DNA of 64,000 bases, taken from Paraburkholderia madseniana (GTDB taxonomy: Bacteria; Pseudomonadota; Gammaproteobacteria; Burkholderiales; Burkholderiaceae). The stretch's first letter is position 1. The number at the start of each line of letters is the position of its first letter. Made by a program: the position numbers and the translations under genes. The stretch is taken from the NCBI RefSeq assembly GCF_009690905.1, contig NZ_VOSW01000024.1, positions 38,080 through 102,079 on the forward strand, in the 5' to 3' direction. A model generated the notes under the pieces. It was given only the letters and a program-made list of their open reading frames with translations, had not been told where the DNA came from and did no database searches. Positions 26,102 through 34,298 of this stretch are shown here, in pieces.

Positions 26102-26437
26102 ATGCAAATCGTCTATCTCGGCTTTGCCGGGACGTCGCAAATCGAAGCGGAGGCGGCTTCGCAACTGGTGCGCCTGGAGCGTTTCAGCAGGTCCATTTCG
26201 GGCTGCCATCTGGCGATCGAATCCATTCGTGTCGCGTCCGGGCGCTCCGGGGCCGACGTGCTGGCTGGCGACAGGCGCAGTCCGGTGTTCGACGCCCGGC
26301 TCGATCTGATCATGCGCAATGGCGAGCTCGTCCCGATCGGACATTGTCTGGACACCAATGCCACGGCTGCGATACAGGCGGCGTTCGATTCCGCTGAGCA
26401 GCAACTCGAACGGAATCCGGCGCGCACGCGCTCCTGA
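26102..26437 (+). CDS. HPF/RaiA-like ribosome-associated protein
   Basis: A 111-residue protein whose pattern fits the ribosome hibernation factor fold. It starts MQIVYLGFAGTSQIEAEA, then has LVRLERFSRSISGCHLAIES and DARLDLIMRNGELVPIG, and a final helix AAIQAAFDSAEQQLE. Family members bind the 30S subunit and silence ribosomes in slow or stressed growth. The start at 26102 has GGGAG 5 nt upstream; an ATG at 26090 would add four residues. It is followed 62 bp later by a USP gene, and both may be read from the FNR-like box at 25946. The family call rests on pattern only. Confidence 0.65.
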   Translation: MQIVYLGFAGTSQIEAEAASQLVRLERFSRSISGCHLAIESIRVASGRSGADVLAGDRRSPVFDARLDLIMRNGELVPIGHCLDTNATAAIQAAFDSAEQQLERNPARTRS

Positions 26438-26499
26438 TCGTCCCGAGTCCGCTCCTGGGCCGCTCCGGTTCTTTTGCAAAGTGCTACGAGGAGAAAATC

Positions 26500-26958
26500 A
26501 TGTACGCAAACATTCTGGTGGCCGTGGACGGCAGTGAAGCGTCGAAACGGGCGCTCAACGAAGCGATTCGCATGGCCAAGCTGGCGCGCGCCAGACTGAC
26601 GGCGGTGTATGTCATCGATCAGTCGGGTGCGTTCACCTACGCTGGCGCGTGCGATCCCCATCTGCTGACCGACGCCGAACGCCAGGTCGGACACAGCCTG
26701 CTGGACGACGCACTCGTGAAAATGCAAGCACTCGGCGTGGCAGGCGATTCCGAGATTCTCGAGACCCAAGGCATCGCCGAGGACATCGCGAGCTGTATCG
26801 CGCGCTGTGTCGAGCGGCGTAGCGTGGATCTTGTGGTGATGGGTACGCATGGACGGCGCGGCATGCGGCGCATGGTGCTCGGCAGCGTCGCCGAGCGCTT
26901 CGTGCGCCATTCGCCGTGCCCTGTGTTGCTGGTTCGGGAGACCGAAGCCGACGCCTGA
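26500..26958 (+). CDS. Universal stress protein, single UspA domain
   Basis: A 152-residue UspA protein (MYANILVAVDGSEASKRAL) with the ATP-binding signature GTHGRRG then VLGSVAE near residues 115-132. GAGGAGA precedes the ATG. Closest in this window to the USP at 63100-63561, with which it shares the pattern YEP/CDP and the SC-ERC-QR(R)-DLVVMG region, so these two form a sub-group distinct from those at 5-7 kb. It is probably co-transcribed with the HPF-like gene. Confidence 0.93.
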   Translation: MYANILVAVDGSEASKRALNEAIRMAKLARARLTAVYVIDQSGAFTYAGACDPHLLTDAERQVGHSLLDDALVKMQALGVAGDSEILETQGIAEDIASCIARCVERRSVDLVVMGTHGRRGMRRMVLGSVAERFVRHSPCPVLLVRETEADA

Positions 26959-27012
26959 ACACAGATCAACTGGGGCAGGGCACGCTCACGATAAGTATGG
27001 CCAGGTGCGCAC

Positions 27013-27026
27013 TTGATACAGGTCAA
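27013..27026 (+). promoter_or_regulatory. FNR box for acetoacetyl-CoA reductase
   Basis: TTGATACAGGTCAA, one mismatch, with TACATT at 27048-27053 centred exactly 31 bp downstream and the start codon at 27130. Confidence 0.8.
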
Positions 27027-27129
27027 CGGGCTTTCGCCGGGACCCCCTACATTGAACGCACTGCTGCCTCGCGATCAATGGCAGCGCCACCCGCTGCGGC
27101 ACAGAGCCGTTCCCCTCAAGGAGATCAGC

Positions 27130-27876
27130 ATGTCAGTTAAGCGCGTAGCATTCATCACCGGCGGCATGGGCGGACTCGGCGCCGCCATTAGCCGGCGTCT
27201 CCATGATGCCGGCATGGTGGTCGCGATGTCGCACTCGGAACGTAACGATCACGTCGCCACCTGGCTCATGCGCGAACGCGACGCCGGCCGCCACTTTCAT
27301 GCCTACGAAGCCGACGTGACCAGTTTCGACTCGTGCGCACATTGCGCCGAGCGCGTCCTGAATGAATTTGGTTCGGTCGACATTCTCGTCAACAATGCCG
27401 GCATCACGCGCGATTCGACTTTTGCCAAAATGAACAAGGACGACTGGGATGTGGTGCTGCGCACCGATCTCGACGCGCTGTTCAATATGACCAAGCCCTT
27501 GCTCGGCGGAATGATTGCGCAAGGCTTCGGACGCGTCGTCAATATTGGCTCGGTGAACGGCGAGCGCGGCGCCTTCGGTCAGACCAACTACGCGGCGGCC
27601 AAGGCCGGGATTCACGGCTTCACCATGTCGCTGGCGCTGGAAGTCGCGAAACACGGCGTGACGGTCAATACCGTATCGCCAGGCTACCTCGAGACCGCGA
27701 TGACCGCAGCCGTGCCGAAGGACGTGATGGAAACGAGAATCCTGCCGCAGATTCCGGTGGGCCGGCTCGGTCAGCCTGATGAAGTCGCGGCTCTGATCGC
27801 ATTTCTGTGTTCCGACGACACGGGCTTCGTCACAGGCGCGAACTTCGCGATCAATGGCGGCATGCATATGGGTTGA
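27130..27876 (+). CDS. phaB: Acetoacetyl-CoA reductase (SDR)
   Basis: A 248-residue short-chain dehydrogenase that would reduce acetoacetyl-CoA to (R)-3-hydroxybutyryl-CoA with NADPH for PHB synthesis. The cofactor loop GGMGGLGAAI, NNAGITRD, the catalytic Ser (IGSVNG) and YAAAK are present; the PhaB-type stretch INYAAAK-like QTNYAAAKAGIHGFTM fits. CAAGGAGA precedes the ATG. PHB synthase and phasin genes elsewhere in the window support the role; a FabG-type ketoacyl-ACP reductase is the main alternative. Confidence 0.88.
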   Translation: MSVKRVAFITGGMGGLGAAISRRLHDAGMVVAMSHSERNDHVATWLMRERDAGRHFHAYEADVTSFDSCAHCAERVLNEFGSVDILVNNAGITRDSTFAKMNKDDWDVVLRTDLDALFNMTKPLLGGMIAQGFGRVVNIGSVNGERGAFGQTNYAAAKAGIHGFTMSLALEVAKHGVTVNTVSPGYLETAMTAAVPKDVMETRILPQIPVGRLGQPDEVAALIAFLCSDDTGFVTGANFAINGGMHMG

Positions 27877-28071
27877 AGGATGACGCGTCAGGCTCGCTGC
27901 GCGCGATGTTCGCGTTGTCTGGCATGCCGCGGCCGGAGAGGCGGCGAAGAGAAATGATCGGCCATGATCGGCTCCGCAAAGCAATAAGGTCTCGTCCGGC
28001 ATAGGCGCGTACGGTTGGCGGAAATTGGCCGAGGTCATTCATTCCGCTGCATGGTCGCCGATATGTATCGC

Positions 28072-28085
28072 TTGATTCATGTCAA
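28072..28085 (+). promoter_or_regulatory. FNR box for the adh-hsp20-BON operon
   Basis: TTGATTCATGTCAA, one mismatch, with TAAAGT at 28107-28112 centred exactly 31 bp downstream. It lies 71 bp before the alcohol dehydrogenase start. The rest of the 280-bp gap after phaB shows nothing recognisable. Confidence 0.82.
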
Positions 28086-28156
28086 TCGGCGCTGCGTGAG
28101 CCAGCATAAAGTCGGTCGTATAGCAGGCTCGTTTCGATCAACGGAGGCAATCCCCT

Positions 28157-29197
28157 ATGAAAGCGCTCGTGTATCACGGTCCGGGCAAGAAATCGCTCGA
28201 CGAACGGCCCATTCCCAAGCTCGCCGCACCCAGCGACGCGATCGTCAAGATGACGCGCACTACGATTTGCGGCACCGATCTGCATATTCTGAAGGGCGAT
28301 GTGCCGACCTGTGAGCCGGGACGCATTCTCGGCCACGAGGGGGTAGGCATCGTGCAGGAGGTCGGCGCGGCGGTGTCGCTGTTCAAACCAGGCGACAGGG
28401 TACTGATTTCATGCATTTCGTCGTGCGGCAAATGCGACTACTGCCGGCGCGGCATCTATTCGCATTGCACCACCGGTGGCTGGATTCTTGGCAACAAGAT
28501 CGACGGCACCCAGGCTGAGTACGTGCGCATTCCCCACGCCGAGACGAGTCTGTATCCGGTTCCGGCCGGTGCCGATGAAGAAGCGCTCGTGATGCTCTCG
28601 GACATCCTGCCGACCGGCTTCGAATGCGGCGTGCTGAACGGCAAGGTGCAGCCGGGTAGCACGGTGGCGATTGTCGGGGCCGGCCCGATCGGTCTCGCCG
28701 CACTGTTAACCGCGCAGTTCTATTCGCCGGCGCAGATCGTGATGATCGACCTCGATCCGAACCGTCTTGAAGTTGCGAAGCGCTTCGGCGCCACCGCGTG
28801 CATCGATAACGGCCACGCCGATCCGATTGCCGCTGTAATGAAGCTGACGGAGCAGGCGGGCGTTGATTGCGCGATCGAGGCGGTCGGCATACCGGCTACG
28901 TTCGAGTTGTGCGAGGCGCTCATTGCGCCCGGCGGCGTGATCGCGAATGTGGGCGTGCACGGCGTGAAAGCCGATCTGCACCTCGAAAAACTGTGGGATC
29001 GCAACATCGCGATCACGACGCGTCTCGTCGATACCGTGAGCACGCCGATGCTACTCAAAACCGTTCGCTCGGGCCGCATCGACCCCGCGCGGTTGATCAC
29101 GCACCGCTTCCAGCTCGAGGATGTCGCAGGGGCTTACGACACCTTCGGCCGAGCGGCCGAGACGCATGCGCTGAAAGTCATCATCGAGGTGTCCTAG
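28157..29197 (+). CDS. Zinc-dependent alcohol dehydrogenase
   Basis: A 346-residue medium-chain dehydrogenase. The catalytic zinc region has CGTDLH and GHEGVG; the structural zinc loop CGKCDYCRRGIYSHC has four cysteines; the NAD site is VGAGPIGLAA. The order and the segment DILPTGFECGV resemble the ADH/threonine-dehydrogenase-like group that handles isopropanol or short alcohols. GGAGG precedes the ATG. It heads a plus-strand unit with hsp20, a BON protein and a small gene, under an FNR box, so a fermentative NADH-disposal role is likely (inference). Confidence 0.92.
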   Translation: MKALVYHGPGKKSLDERPIPKLAAPSDAIVKMTRTTICGTDLHILKGDVPTCEPGRILGHEGVGIVQEVGAAVSLFKPGDRVLISCISSCGKCDYCRRGIYSHCTTGGWILGNKIDGTQAEYVRIPHAETSLYPVPAGADEEALVMLSDILPTGFECGVLNGKVQPGSTVAIVGAGPIGLAALLTAQFYSPAQIVMIDLDPNRLEVAKRFGATACIDNGHADPIAAVMKLTEQAGVDCAIEAVGIPATFELCEALIAPGGVIANVGVHGVKADLHLEKLWDRNIAITTRLVDTVSTPMLLKTVRSGRIDPARLITHRFQLEDVAGAYDTFGRAAETHALKVIIEVS

Positions 29198-29282
29198 CCG
29201 TCGAGACGACTTGACCCACGAGCCGTCAGGAAAGCCGGCCCGCCGGCGATCCGCACGGCCGCGCCATTCAACCGATCCGGTG

Positions 29283-29299
29283 TCCATGATGTCCATGGA
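29283..29299 (+). promoter_or_regulatory. Leader hairpin before hsp20
   Basis: TCCATG-ATGTC-CATGGA: a 6-bp stem with a 5-nt loop, 7 nt upstream of the GAGGAG ribosome site. The same stem with a different loop lies before the other hsp20 gene (51075-51091), so the structure seems conserved. Confidence 0.5.
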
Positions 29300-29318
29300 T
29301 GTTTTGAGGAGTGACACG

Positions 29319-29750
29319 ATGAGCAACTTGACTCGTTTTGACCCGTTTCCGCTCGAACCCATGTCGGAGCTGTTCCAGGGCTTATTTCGTCCGCTGCACG
29401 GCGGCGCGGGTGGCAACGCGCCGCTGGCCGATATCAAGGTCGATGTGACGGAAAGCGACACGGAGTACACGGTGAAAGCCGAACTGCCAGGTGTCGAGAA
29501 GGACGATATTGACGTGAAAATCGATGGCAACCTCCTATCGATCAGCGCCAAGGTCCAGCGTAAGCAGGAACTGAAAGACGGCGAACGGGTGATTCGGCGT
29601 GAGCGTTATTCGGGCGCTGTCAGCCGGTCGTTTTCGCTCGTGAGCGAGATCAACGAAGCCACTGCGGCCGCGCAATACAAGGACGGTGTGCTCTCGTTGA
29701 CGCTGCCCAAGAAGGCGGCGTCCGAGCGCAAACGCCTGCCGATCAATTGA
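29319..29750 (+). CDS. Hsp20 small heat-shock protein
   Basis: A 143-residue alpha-crystallin-type chaperone. The core domain spans about residues 38-130, with the conserved VKAELPGVEKDDI segment, and GVLSLTLPK is the end motif. It begins MSNLTRFDPF. GAGGAG precedes the ATG. It is the second gene after the alcohol dehydrogenase. The protein at 51112-51546 is a close paralogue over its whole length. Small chaperones hold unfolding proteins without ATP, which suits energy-limited cells. Confidence 0.94.
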   Translation: MSNLTRFDPFPLEPMSELFQGLFRPLHGGAGGNAPLADIKVDVTESDTEYTVKAELPGVEKDDIDVKIDGNLLSISAKVQRKQELKDGERVIRRERYSGAVSRSFSLVSEINEATAAAQYKDGVLSLTLPKKAASERKRLPIN

Positions 29751-29827
29751 TCGGCGCCGCGCCGGGCGCACGGCTGCACGTCCCGGCGCGGCTGCAATCC
29801 CTTGCATGCCACATCAAGGAGCAAGCA

Positions 29828-30478
29828 ATGAAGTCGGACATGGAATTGAAGCGGCAGGTCGAAGACGAACTGGCGTGGGATCCGGCCGTCGAAATCACGG
29901 ACATCGGCGTCGAAGTGCGCGACCGCGTCGTCACCCTGTCCGGGCATCCGGCCAGCTACGCCGAGAAACTGGCTGCGGAGAAAGCGGCGCAGCGCGTGGC
30001 GGGCGTCAAGGCCGTCGTGGTGGAAATGGATATCCGCCTGCTGCATACGGACGTGAGAACCGATGAAGACATCGCCAACGCCGTTCGTACGATCCTGCGC
30101 TGGACCGTCGGATTGAGTGAAGATGCCGTCAAGGTGCAGGTCGAAAAAGGCCGGGTGACGTTGAGCGGGGAGGTGGATTGTGCTTATCAGAGCCATGTCG
30201 CCACGCGGACCGTATCGCACATGCGCGGTGTGACGGGCGTCTCGAACATGATCCGTATCGGCGGGGACGCTGCCGCGCAGGATATCGGTGAGCAGATCAG
30301 CCAGGCGCTGCAACGCCACGCCGATCGTGAAGCGAAGCACATCGCGATCAAGGTGCATGAGGGCACCGTTACCCTCACGGGCAAGGTCGATTCCGCGGCC
30401 GAACGATCGGCCGCGCGCGGAGCGGCATGGTCGGCACCGGGTGTGCACGCGGTCGTCGACAACCTGACGGTCGGCTAA
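29828..30478 (+). CDS. Triple BON-domain protein
   Basis: A 216-residue protein made of three BON domains (about residues 1-72, 75-142 and 145-216), each with the pattern V-V-x-G-x-V-T-L-S/T-G and a central V-V-N/D turn. BON domains bind phospholipid or surface components and often lie in the periplasm, but no signal peptide is visible here, so a cytoplasmic location is likely. It follows hsp20 by 77 bp. A close paralogue lies at 33557-34207, sharing the start MKSD-x2-LK-x-EVEDEL. Confidence 0.9.
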   Translation: MKSDMELKRQVEDELAWDPAVEITDIGVEVRDRVVTLSGHPASYAEKLAAEKAAQRVAGVKAVVVEMDIRLLHTDVRTDEDIANAVRTILRWTVGLSEDAVKVQVEKGRVTLSGEVDCAYQSHVATRTVSHMRGVTGVSNMIRIGGDAAAQDIGEQISQALQRHADREAKHIAIKVHEGTVTLTGKVDSAAERSAARGAAWSAPGVHAVVDNLTVG

Positions 30479-30552
30479 CTGACGGCGAGAGGCCCGGATC
30501 GCCTGCTTCGAGGCGGTTCGGCCTCGCGCGGTCGAAGGACCTGGAGCGACTC

Positions 30553-30819
30553 ATGACAATTTCGGGTAACGTCTGCGAGAACGACTGGTCGGTGTCGGTC
30601 GTGACGCATCAGGTATCGGGCGGCTTCGACTGCTCGATTCAGCTCAGCCACAACACGCCGGAGGGCGTTTTCACACACGCGTTCACCCACAGCAGCATTT
30701 ATTCGAACGAGCGTGAGGCGGTGCTGGCCGGTTTGCGGGAAGGGATAGTCTGGGTGCAGCTCAAGATGTCGAAGACCTTGTCGGTTCAGCCTCGCGAATC
30801 TTCTGTTGAGCCGGAGTGA
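30553..30819 (+). CDS. Small hypothetical protein
   Basis: An 88-residue soluble protein with no signal peptide. I do not recognise the family. It contains two likely beta strands (WSVSVVTHQV, FDCSIQLSH), a helix (EREAVLAGLREGIVW) and ends in a charged tail. A CTGGAG ribosome site lies at the right distance. It is the last gene of the adh-hsp20-BON unit. Composition and codon use look like those of its neighbours, so it is probably real. Confidence 0.65.
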   Translation: MTISGNVCENDWSVSVVTHQVSGGFDCSIQLSHNTPEGVFTHAFTHSSIYSNEREAVLAGLREGIVWVQLKMSKTLSVQPRESSVEPE

Positions 30820-30883
30820 GGTCTGTCACACCCTCCTTATCTATCACTTCGCGCGTCTGTCAACGTCGCAGCCGAACACGACA

Positions 30884-30973
30884 GCCGGACATGTGGACGG
30901 CGAGGTGCATGAAGCTCGCGTGCAGGAAGCCGTAGGTCAACAACTGCCAGATGTGAAATGCCGGGACGCCGTG
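30884..30973 (-). pseudogene. Rhomboid-protease-like relic
   Basis: The minus strand reads HGVPAFHIWQLLTYGFLHAS then FMHLAVHM, which closely follows the WQLLTYxFLHxSxxHLxxNM pattern of the rhomboid intramembrane protease family. It is about 30 codons, preceded by a stop, with no start and no catalytic Ser or His segments. This is a fragment, not a gene. It lies in the 629-bp gap 30820-31448. Confidence 0.45.
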
Positions 30974-31112
30974 TCAGGACGGTTGAAAACGCGTCGAGCG
31001 GCACGTGTACATGAAGCGTTTGCTCGATCCGGCTGAAGATCTCTGCGCGCGCAAGACTATCGAAGCTCCGATCCCGCTCGAACTTCGAGTCGGGATTCAC
31101 GGCACTCGAGCG
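30972..31112 (-). pseudogene. Acyl-carrier-domain-like relic
   Basis: The minus strand reads FDSLARAEIFSRIEQTLHVH then VPLDAFSTVLT, resembling the second helix of acyl carrier domains, where the Ser of the DSL motif carries phosphopantetheine. It is about 45 codons with no start and runs straight into the rhomboid-like relic in another frame. The remaining part of the gap up to 31311 shows nothing I recognise. Confidence 0.35.
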
Positions 31113-31311
31113 GCCCGCGTCCATGTGAGTTTCAGCATAGACCGCTGTAATCACGCAGAGACGAATAATTGATTGATTTCCATCGCGGTCGAGAAGACAA
31201 ACAGTATGCGGACTAGTCGACAGCAGACGGCCGGCGTCGGGTTGGTTTGAGTCAAGCCGCAGGGCGCTGTCGCAGCGGACGGATCGACAGGTGCACGCAA
31301 CGGCCTTCGAG

Positions 31312-31325
31312 ATGATCCATGTCAA
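31312..31325 (+). promoter_or_regulatory. FNR-like box for the CBS-phasin operon
   Basis: ATGATCCATGTCAA has two mismatches; CTAATC at 31347-31352 is centred exactly 31 bp downstream, and the start codon follows at 31449. Confidence 0.6.
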
Positions 31326-31448
31326 ACGAGAGGATGCCGTGCCGGCCTAATCTCAAACCACACGAGGGCGTACCGGCGTCCGGATACTGACGATCGAGAC
31401 GGGCCGGTCCCACGAATTGAAGGACCCTAACTGTTCAGGAGGCTTACC

Positions 31449-32138
31449 ATGCGCGCATCCGATGTCATGACCAGCAACGTCATAACGGTCACACCCGACA
31501 TGACCGTGCGAGAGGTCGCCAGAATTTTTGTCGACAACGGCATCAGCGGCGCGCCGGTCCTGGATCCGGACGGCCATGTCGCCGGCATGATCAGCGAAGG
31601 CGATCTGCTTCGCCGCAGCGAAATCGGCACCGAAGAGCGCACGCGGACTTCGTGGCTCGATCTCTGGTCCGCGAACCATGAAGCACGGGATTACATCAAG
31701 ACCCATGCGGTGAAAGTGCGCGACGTGATGACCTCCGGCGTGGTAAGCGTTCAGCCCGAAACGCCGCTCGGCGAAGTGGCCGGCCTTCTCGAGACGCGGC
31801 ACATCAAACGCGTGCCCGTGATGCAAGCAGGGCAGCTCGTGGGTATTGTGAGCCGCGCCAATCTCGTGCAGGCGCTGGCAAGCGTACCGGACGAGCCGTC
31901 AACGGATGTGACGCTCTCGGACGGCGAGATCCGCGCCATGTTGATGGGTGAACTGGCGGGCCGTAAGTGGAGCTTCGCCGGACGCAATATCGTCGTCACG
32001 GACGGAGTCGTGCATCTGTGGGGCATCTTCCATTCGATGGAAACCGTCGACGCGGTTCGTGTGGCGGCGCAAAACATACCCGGCGTCAAGCGCGTGGAGG
32101 ATCACACCGAGCCTTATCCGGCGATGCCAGGCATTTAG
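31449..32138 (+). CDS. CBS-pair protein with C-terminal BON domain
   Basis: A 229-residue cytoplasmic protein. Two CBS domains (about residues 1-60 and 90-145: DVMTSNVITVTPDMTV and DVMTSGVVSVQPETP) form an adenylate-binding pair, followed by a BON-like domain (about 155-222: MLMGELAGRKWSF, then VVHLWG). Such proteins are seen as energy-state sensors, but the target here is unknown. CAGGAGG precedes the ATG. A full-length paralogue lies at 46109-46810. It leads a unit with phasin, a LemA-like lipoprotein and a BON protein. Confidence 0.92.
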   Translation: MRASDVMTSNVITVTPDMTVREVARIFVDNGISGAPVLDPDGHVAGMISEGDLLRRSEIGTEERTRTSWLDLWSANHEARDYIKTHAVKVRDVMTSGVVSVQPETPLGEVAGLLETRHIKRVPVMQAGQLVGIVSRANLVQALASVPDEPSTDVTLSDGEIRAMLMGELAGRKWSFAGRNIVVTDGVVHLWGIFHSMETVDAVRVAAQNIPGVKRVEDHTEPYPAMPGI

Positions 32139-32182
32139 CAGACAACGGCCTAAACGGTTCGGCATTCAGGATTGGAGGCGTA

Positions 32183-32689
32183 ATGACTCAACTCATTCCC
32201 GAGCAATGGCTCAGCATGGAAAGCGGTGGCTTCGACAAACTGTTCGGCATCACTACCGGGTGCTGCGACGCGTTCGAGAGGCTGACCGCGTTGAATCTGC
32301 AGGCAATCCGGTTTGGACTCGCTGAAACCCAGGAAGCGATTGCCCGGACTTGCGTCGCGAACAATCTGCCGGAAATGCTTAGTTTGCCGATTTTGCTCGC
32401 TCCGGTGGGCTTCGCCCAGACACAGTCTTACTGTCGGCAGTTCTTCGAGATCATGTCCGGTCTTCAGCAGGATTCGGCACCGCAGCAGCCGGTTTGCGCA
32501 GCCCCGGAACCGCATTTTGCGGACAACCTGCTTGGCAGCCTTGCTACTCAGTCGCTGGTGCCTTGCGATGTGCCGGCAAAACCGGCGATGCCCGCGGCAC
32601 TCGCCGCCGGGCATGCGGCAACAGCAACCACTGAACTCAAGAAGAGGCGGCCAGCCAGGAAGACGATACAGCCGATGCACACGGAATAG
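32183..32689 (+). CDS. Phasin-like PHB granule protein
   Basis: A 168-residue protein with the phasin pattern: an N-terminal helical region (EQWLSMESGGFDKLFGITTG), a core AFERLTALNLQAIRFGLAETQEA, and a proline/alanine-rich basic tail (KKRRPARKT). Phasins coat PHB granules and set their size. TGGAGG precedes the ATG at 32183. The gene is on the opposite strand to phaC but belongs to the same functional group with phaB and phaC. The family call is by pattern; sequence identity to known PhaP looks moderate. Confidence 0.75.
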   Translation: MTQLIPEQWLSMESGGFDKLFGITTGCCDAFERLTALNLQAIRFGLAETQEAIARTCVANNLPEMLSLPILLAPVGFAQTQSYCRQFFEIMSGLQQDSAPQQPVCAAPEPHFADNLLGSLATQSLVPCDVPAKPAMPAALAAGHAATATTELKKRRPARKTIQPMHTE

Positions 32690-32740
32690 CAGTCTTTGGT
32701 TTCAACATTGCAAAGATAGACCCGGCTGCTATCGGGGGGC

Positions 32741-32862
32741 TCACAGCTTGATTTGTGTGCCCTTCGTTCCGGTTGCCATCGCCTCGATATGCTCGAGCGA
32801 TCCGCTCACCGCGCGTTTTCCGGTGTGCGTGACGAAATCGCACGCCGCGTCGATATTGGATA
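32741..32862 (-). pseudogene. Carbamate kinase 3' relic
   Basis: The minus strand reads NIDAACDFVTHTGKRAVSGS, then LEHIEAMATGTKGTQ, then IKL and stop. This matches the C-terminal 38 residues of the intact carbamate kinase at 7728-8639 (EAACEFVSRTGRPAVIGSLD...). No upstream part remains and there is no start. It lies in the gap between phasin and the LemA-like gene, antisense to both. Confidence 0.85.
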
Positions 32863-32912
32863 TCGCGTGCGCAAGGCAGACCGGCTGAGCCGACACGCAT
32901 CAAGGTTGAGAG

Positions 32913-33527
32913 ATGAGGAAAATTATCGCATGGGCGGTCATGTCGCTCGTCGCTGTCGCTTTGCTCGGTGGCTGCCTGCCTCGCTACGTGCCGGTGGACG
33001 ATGCCGAGGTGAGTGCCGCGCTGAAGGAGGTCCTTCAACAGTACGATAAGCGTGCCGAACTCACCAGAGACCTGATCATGCTGGTGCAGTCCGCGCCGAA
33101 TCGAAACGATGCGCTTGTCGCGGCAGTGATGGCCGCGCAAGCCGATCTGGACTGCATCCGGATAGCCCCGGGAGCGCTGGTGGAGCAGGTTGCTTTCGAG
33201 CGGTTTGAGATCGCACAGCGGCAATTGGGCGACGCGCTATCACGTCTTCTGGTCGAGTCCGGCAATGACAGGTACTTTCACAAAGACCCCCGGTTCAGGT
33301 CGCTGTCGAGGCAACTGGGCGGGGTTGACAGGCAGATCGCCGTCACACAGAAAGCGTACGATGAGGCAGTCGACCGCTATAACGCCAGCCTGAATGCCTT
33401 CCCGCATGGGGTCGAGGCACGCATCCTGGCGCTGCACGAGCGGCCTAAATTCAGCGCGGCCGCCGAGACGGCGACGCGGCCGCCGCGCACCGATTTCGGT
33501 ACATTGCGTGGCTCGATGCGGGTGTGA
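32913..33527 (+). CDS. LemA-like lipoprotein
   Basis: A 204-residue protein with a lipoprotein signal peptide ending in the lipobox LLGGC (Cys near residue 21). The rest is an antiparallel helical bundle of the LemA type: LQQYDKRAELTRDLI, QLGDALSRLLVE, and AYDEAVDRYNASLNAFP match the positions of the LemA at 53754-54373. It likely sits in a membrane with its helical part in the periplasm. The GGTTGAG ribosome site is weak. Its stop overlaps a possible ATG of the BON gene (TGATGA). Confidence 0.85.
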   Translation: MRKIIAWAVMSLVAVALLGGCLPRYVPVDDAEVSAALKEVLQQYDKRAELTRDLIMLVQSAPNRNDALVAAVMAAQADLDCIRIAPGALVEQVAFERFEIAQRQLGDALSRLLVESGNDRYFHKDPRFRSLSRQLGGVDRQIAVTQKAYDEAVDRYNASLNAFPHGVEARILALHERPKFSAAAETATRPPRTDFGTLRGSMRV

Positions 33528-33556
33528 TGAAAACAGTTCCTTGGACGACAACTTCC

Positions 33557-34207
33557 ATGAAGTCGGACAGTCAACTGAAGCAGGAAGTCGAGGACGAGCT
33601 AATGAGCAACGCGGCCGTCGACGCAAACGGGATAGGCGTTGCCGTGGTCAACGGCATCGTTACCCTCACCGGGCACGTTCCGGACTATGCGAAGAAAGTC
33701 GCTGCTGAAAAGTGCGCACTCAGAATCGCCGGTGTCGTCGCGGTGGTAGTCGGCATCGACGTGAAACTTCGCGAGTCTGAGCAACGCACTGACGAGGACG
33801 TTGCCTTGAGCGTGAGCGCCGTTCTCGAGTGGATCGCGGGCCTCGAAGAGCATGCGATCAGGATCAAGGTCGAGAAGGGGTGGGTGACATTGAGCGGCGA
33901 AGTCGAGGATGGATACCGCAGCCACATGGCCGAAAAAAATATCATTCACATGCGTGGCGTGACCGGCGTCACGAACAACATCAGGATTCGTGGCTCGGCA
34001 TCCCCGCTCGACATCGAATACAACATCCGCAAAGCCATCCAGCGGCATACCGATCGTGAGTTGAGGCACGTGGGCGTCGAAGTCGACGACGGCAGGGTGA
34101 TCCTCTCGGGCCGTCTCAGTTCGGCCATTGAGCGTTCCATTGTGTCAGGGGCTGCGCGTTCGACGCCTGGCGTGAAGGCTATTGTCGACCGTCTTGTGAT
34201 CGGCTGA
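33557..34207 (+). CDS. Triple BON-domain protein
   Basis: A 216-residue paralogue of the protein at 29828-30478, with three BON repeats in the same order and the same closing GVKAIVDRLVIG. The ATG at 33557 aligns with the paralogue's start (MKSDSQLKQEVEDEL) and is preferred; an ATG at 33527 overlapping the lemA-like stop would add ten residues. No signal peptide. Residue pattern near GWVTLSGEVEDGYRSHMAEKN keeps the lipid-binding fold. It ends this plus-strand unit. Confidence 0.9.
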   Translation: MKSDSQLKQEVEDELMSNAAVDANGIGVAVVNGIVTLTGHVPDYAKKVAAEKCALRIAGVVAVVVGIDVKLRESEQRTDEDVALSVSAVLEWIAGLEEHAIRIKVEKGWVTLSGEVEDGYRSHMAEKNIIHMRGVTGVTNNIRIRGSASPLDIEYNIRKAIQRHTDRELRHVGVEVDDGRVILSGRLSSAIERSIVSGAARSTPGVKAIVDRLVIG

Positions 34208-34298
34208 CGCGGCGAGCCTCGCTTTTGCCGCGCTCGCTGCGGTCGTTGCCGGTTTCATGCGCGTTGCGTTCCGTCCTGACGAACCCTATCTCGCCCCC

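Noticed and set aside
31242..31255. TTGGTTTGAGTCAA, an FNR-like sequence
   Set aside because: Two mismatches and no -10 at 31 bp; the box at 31312 has the correct spacing.
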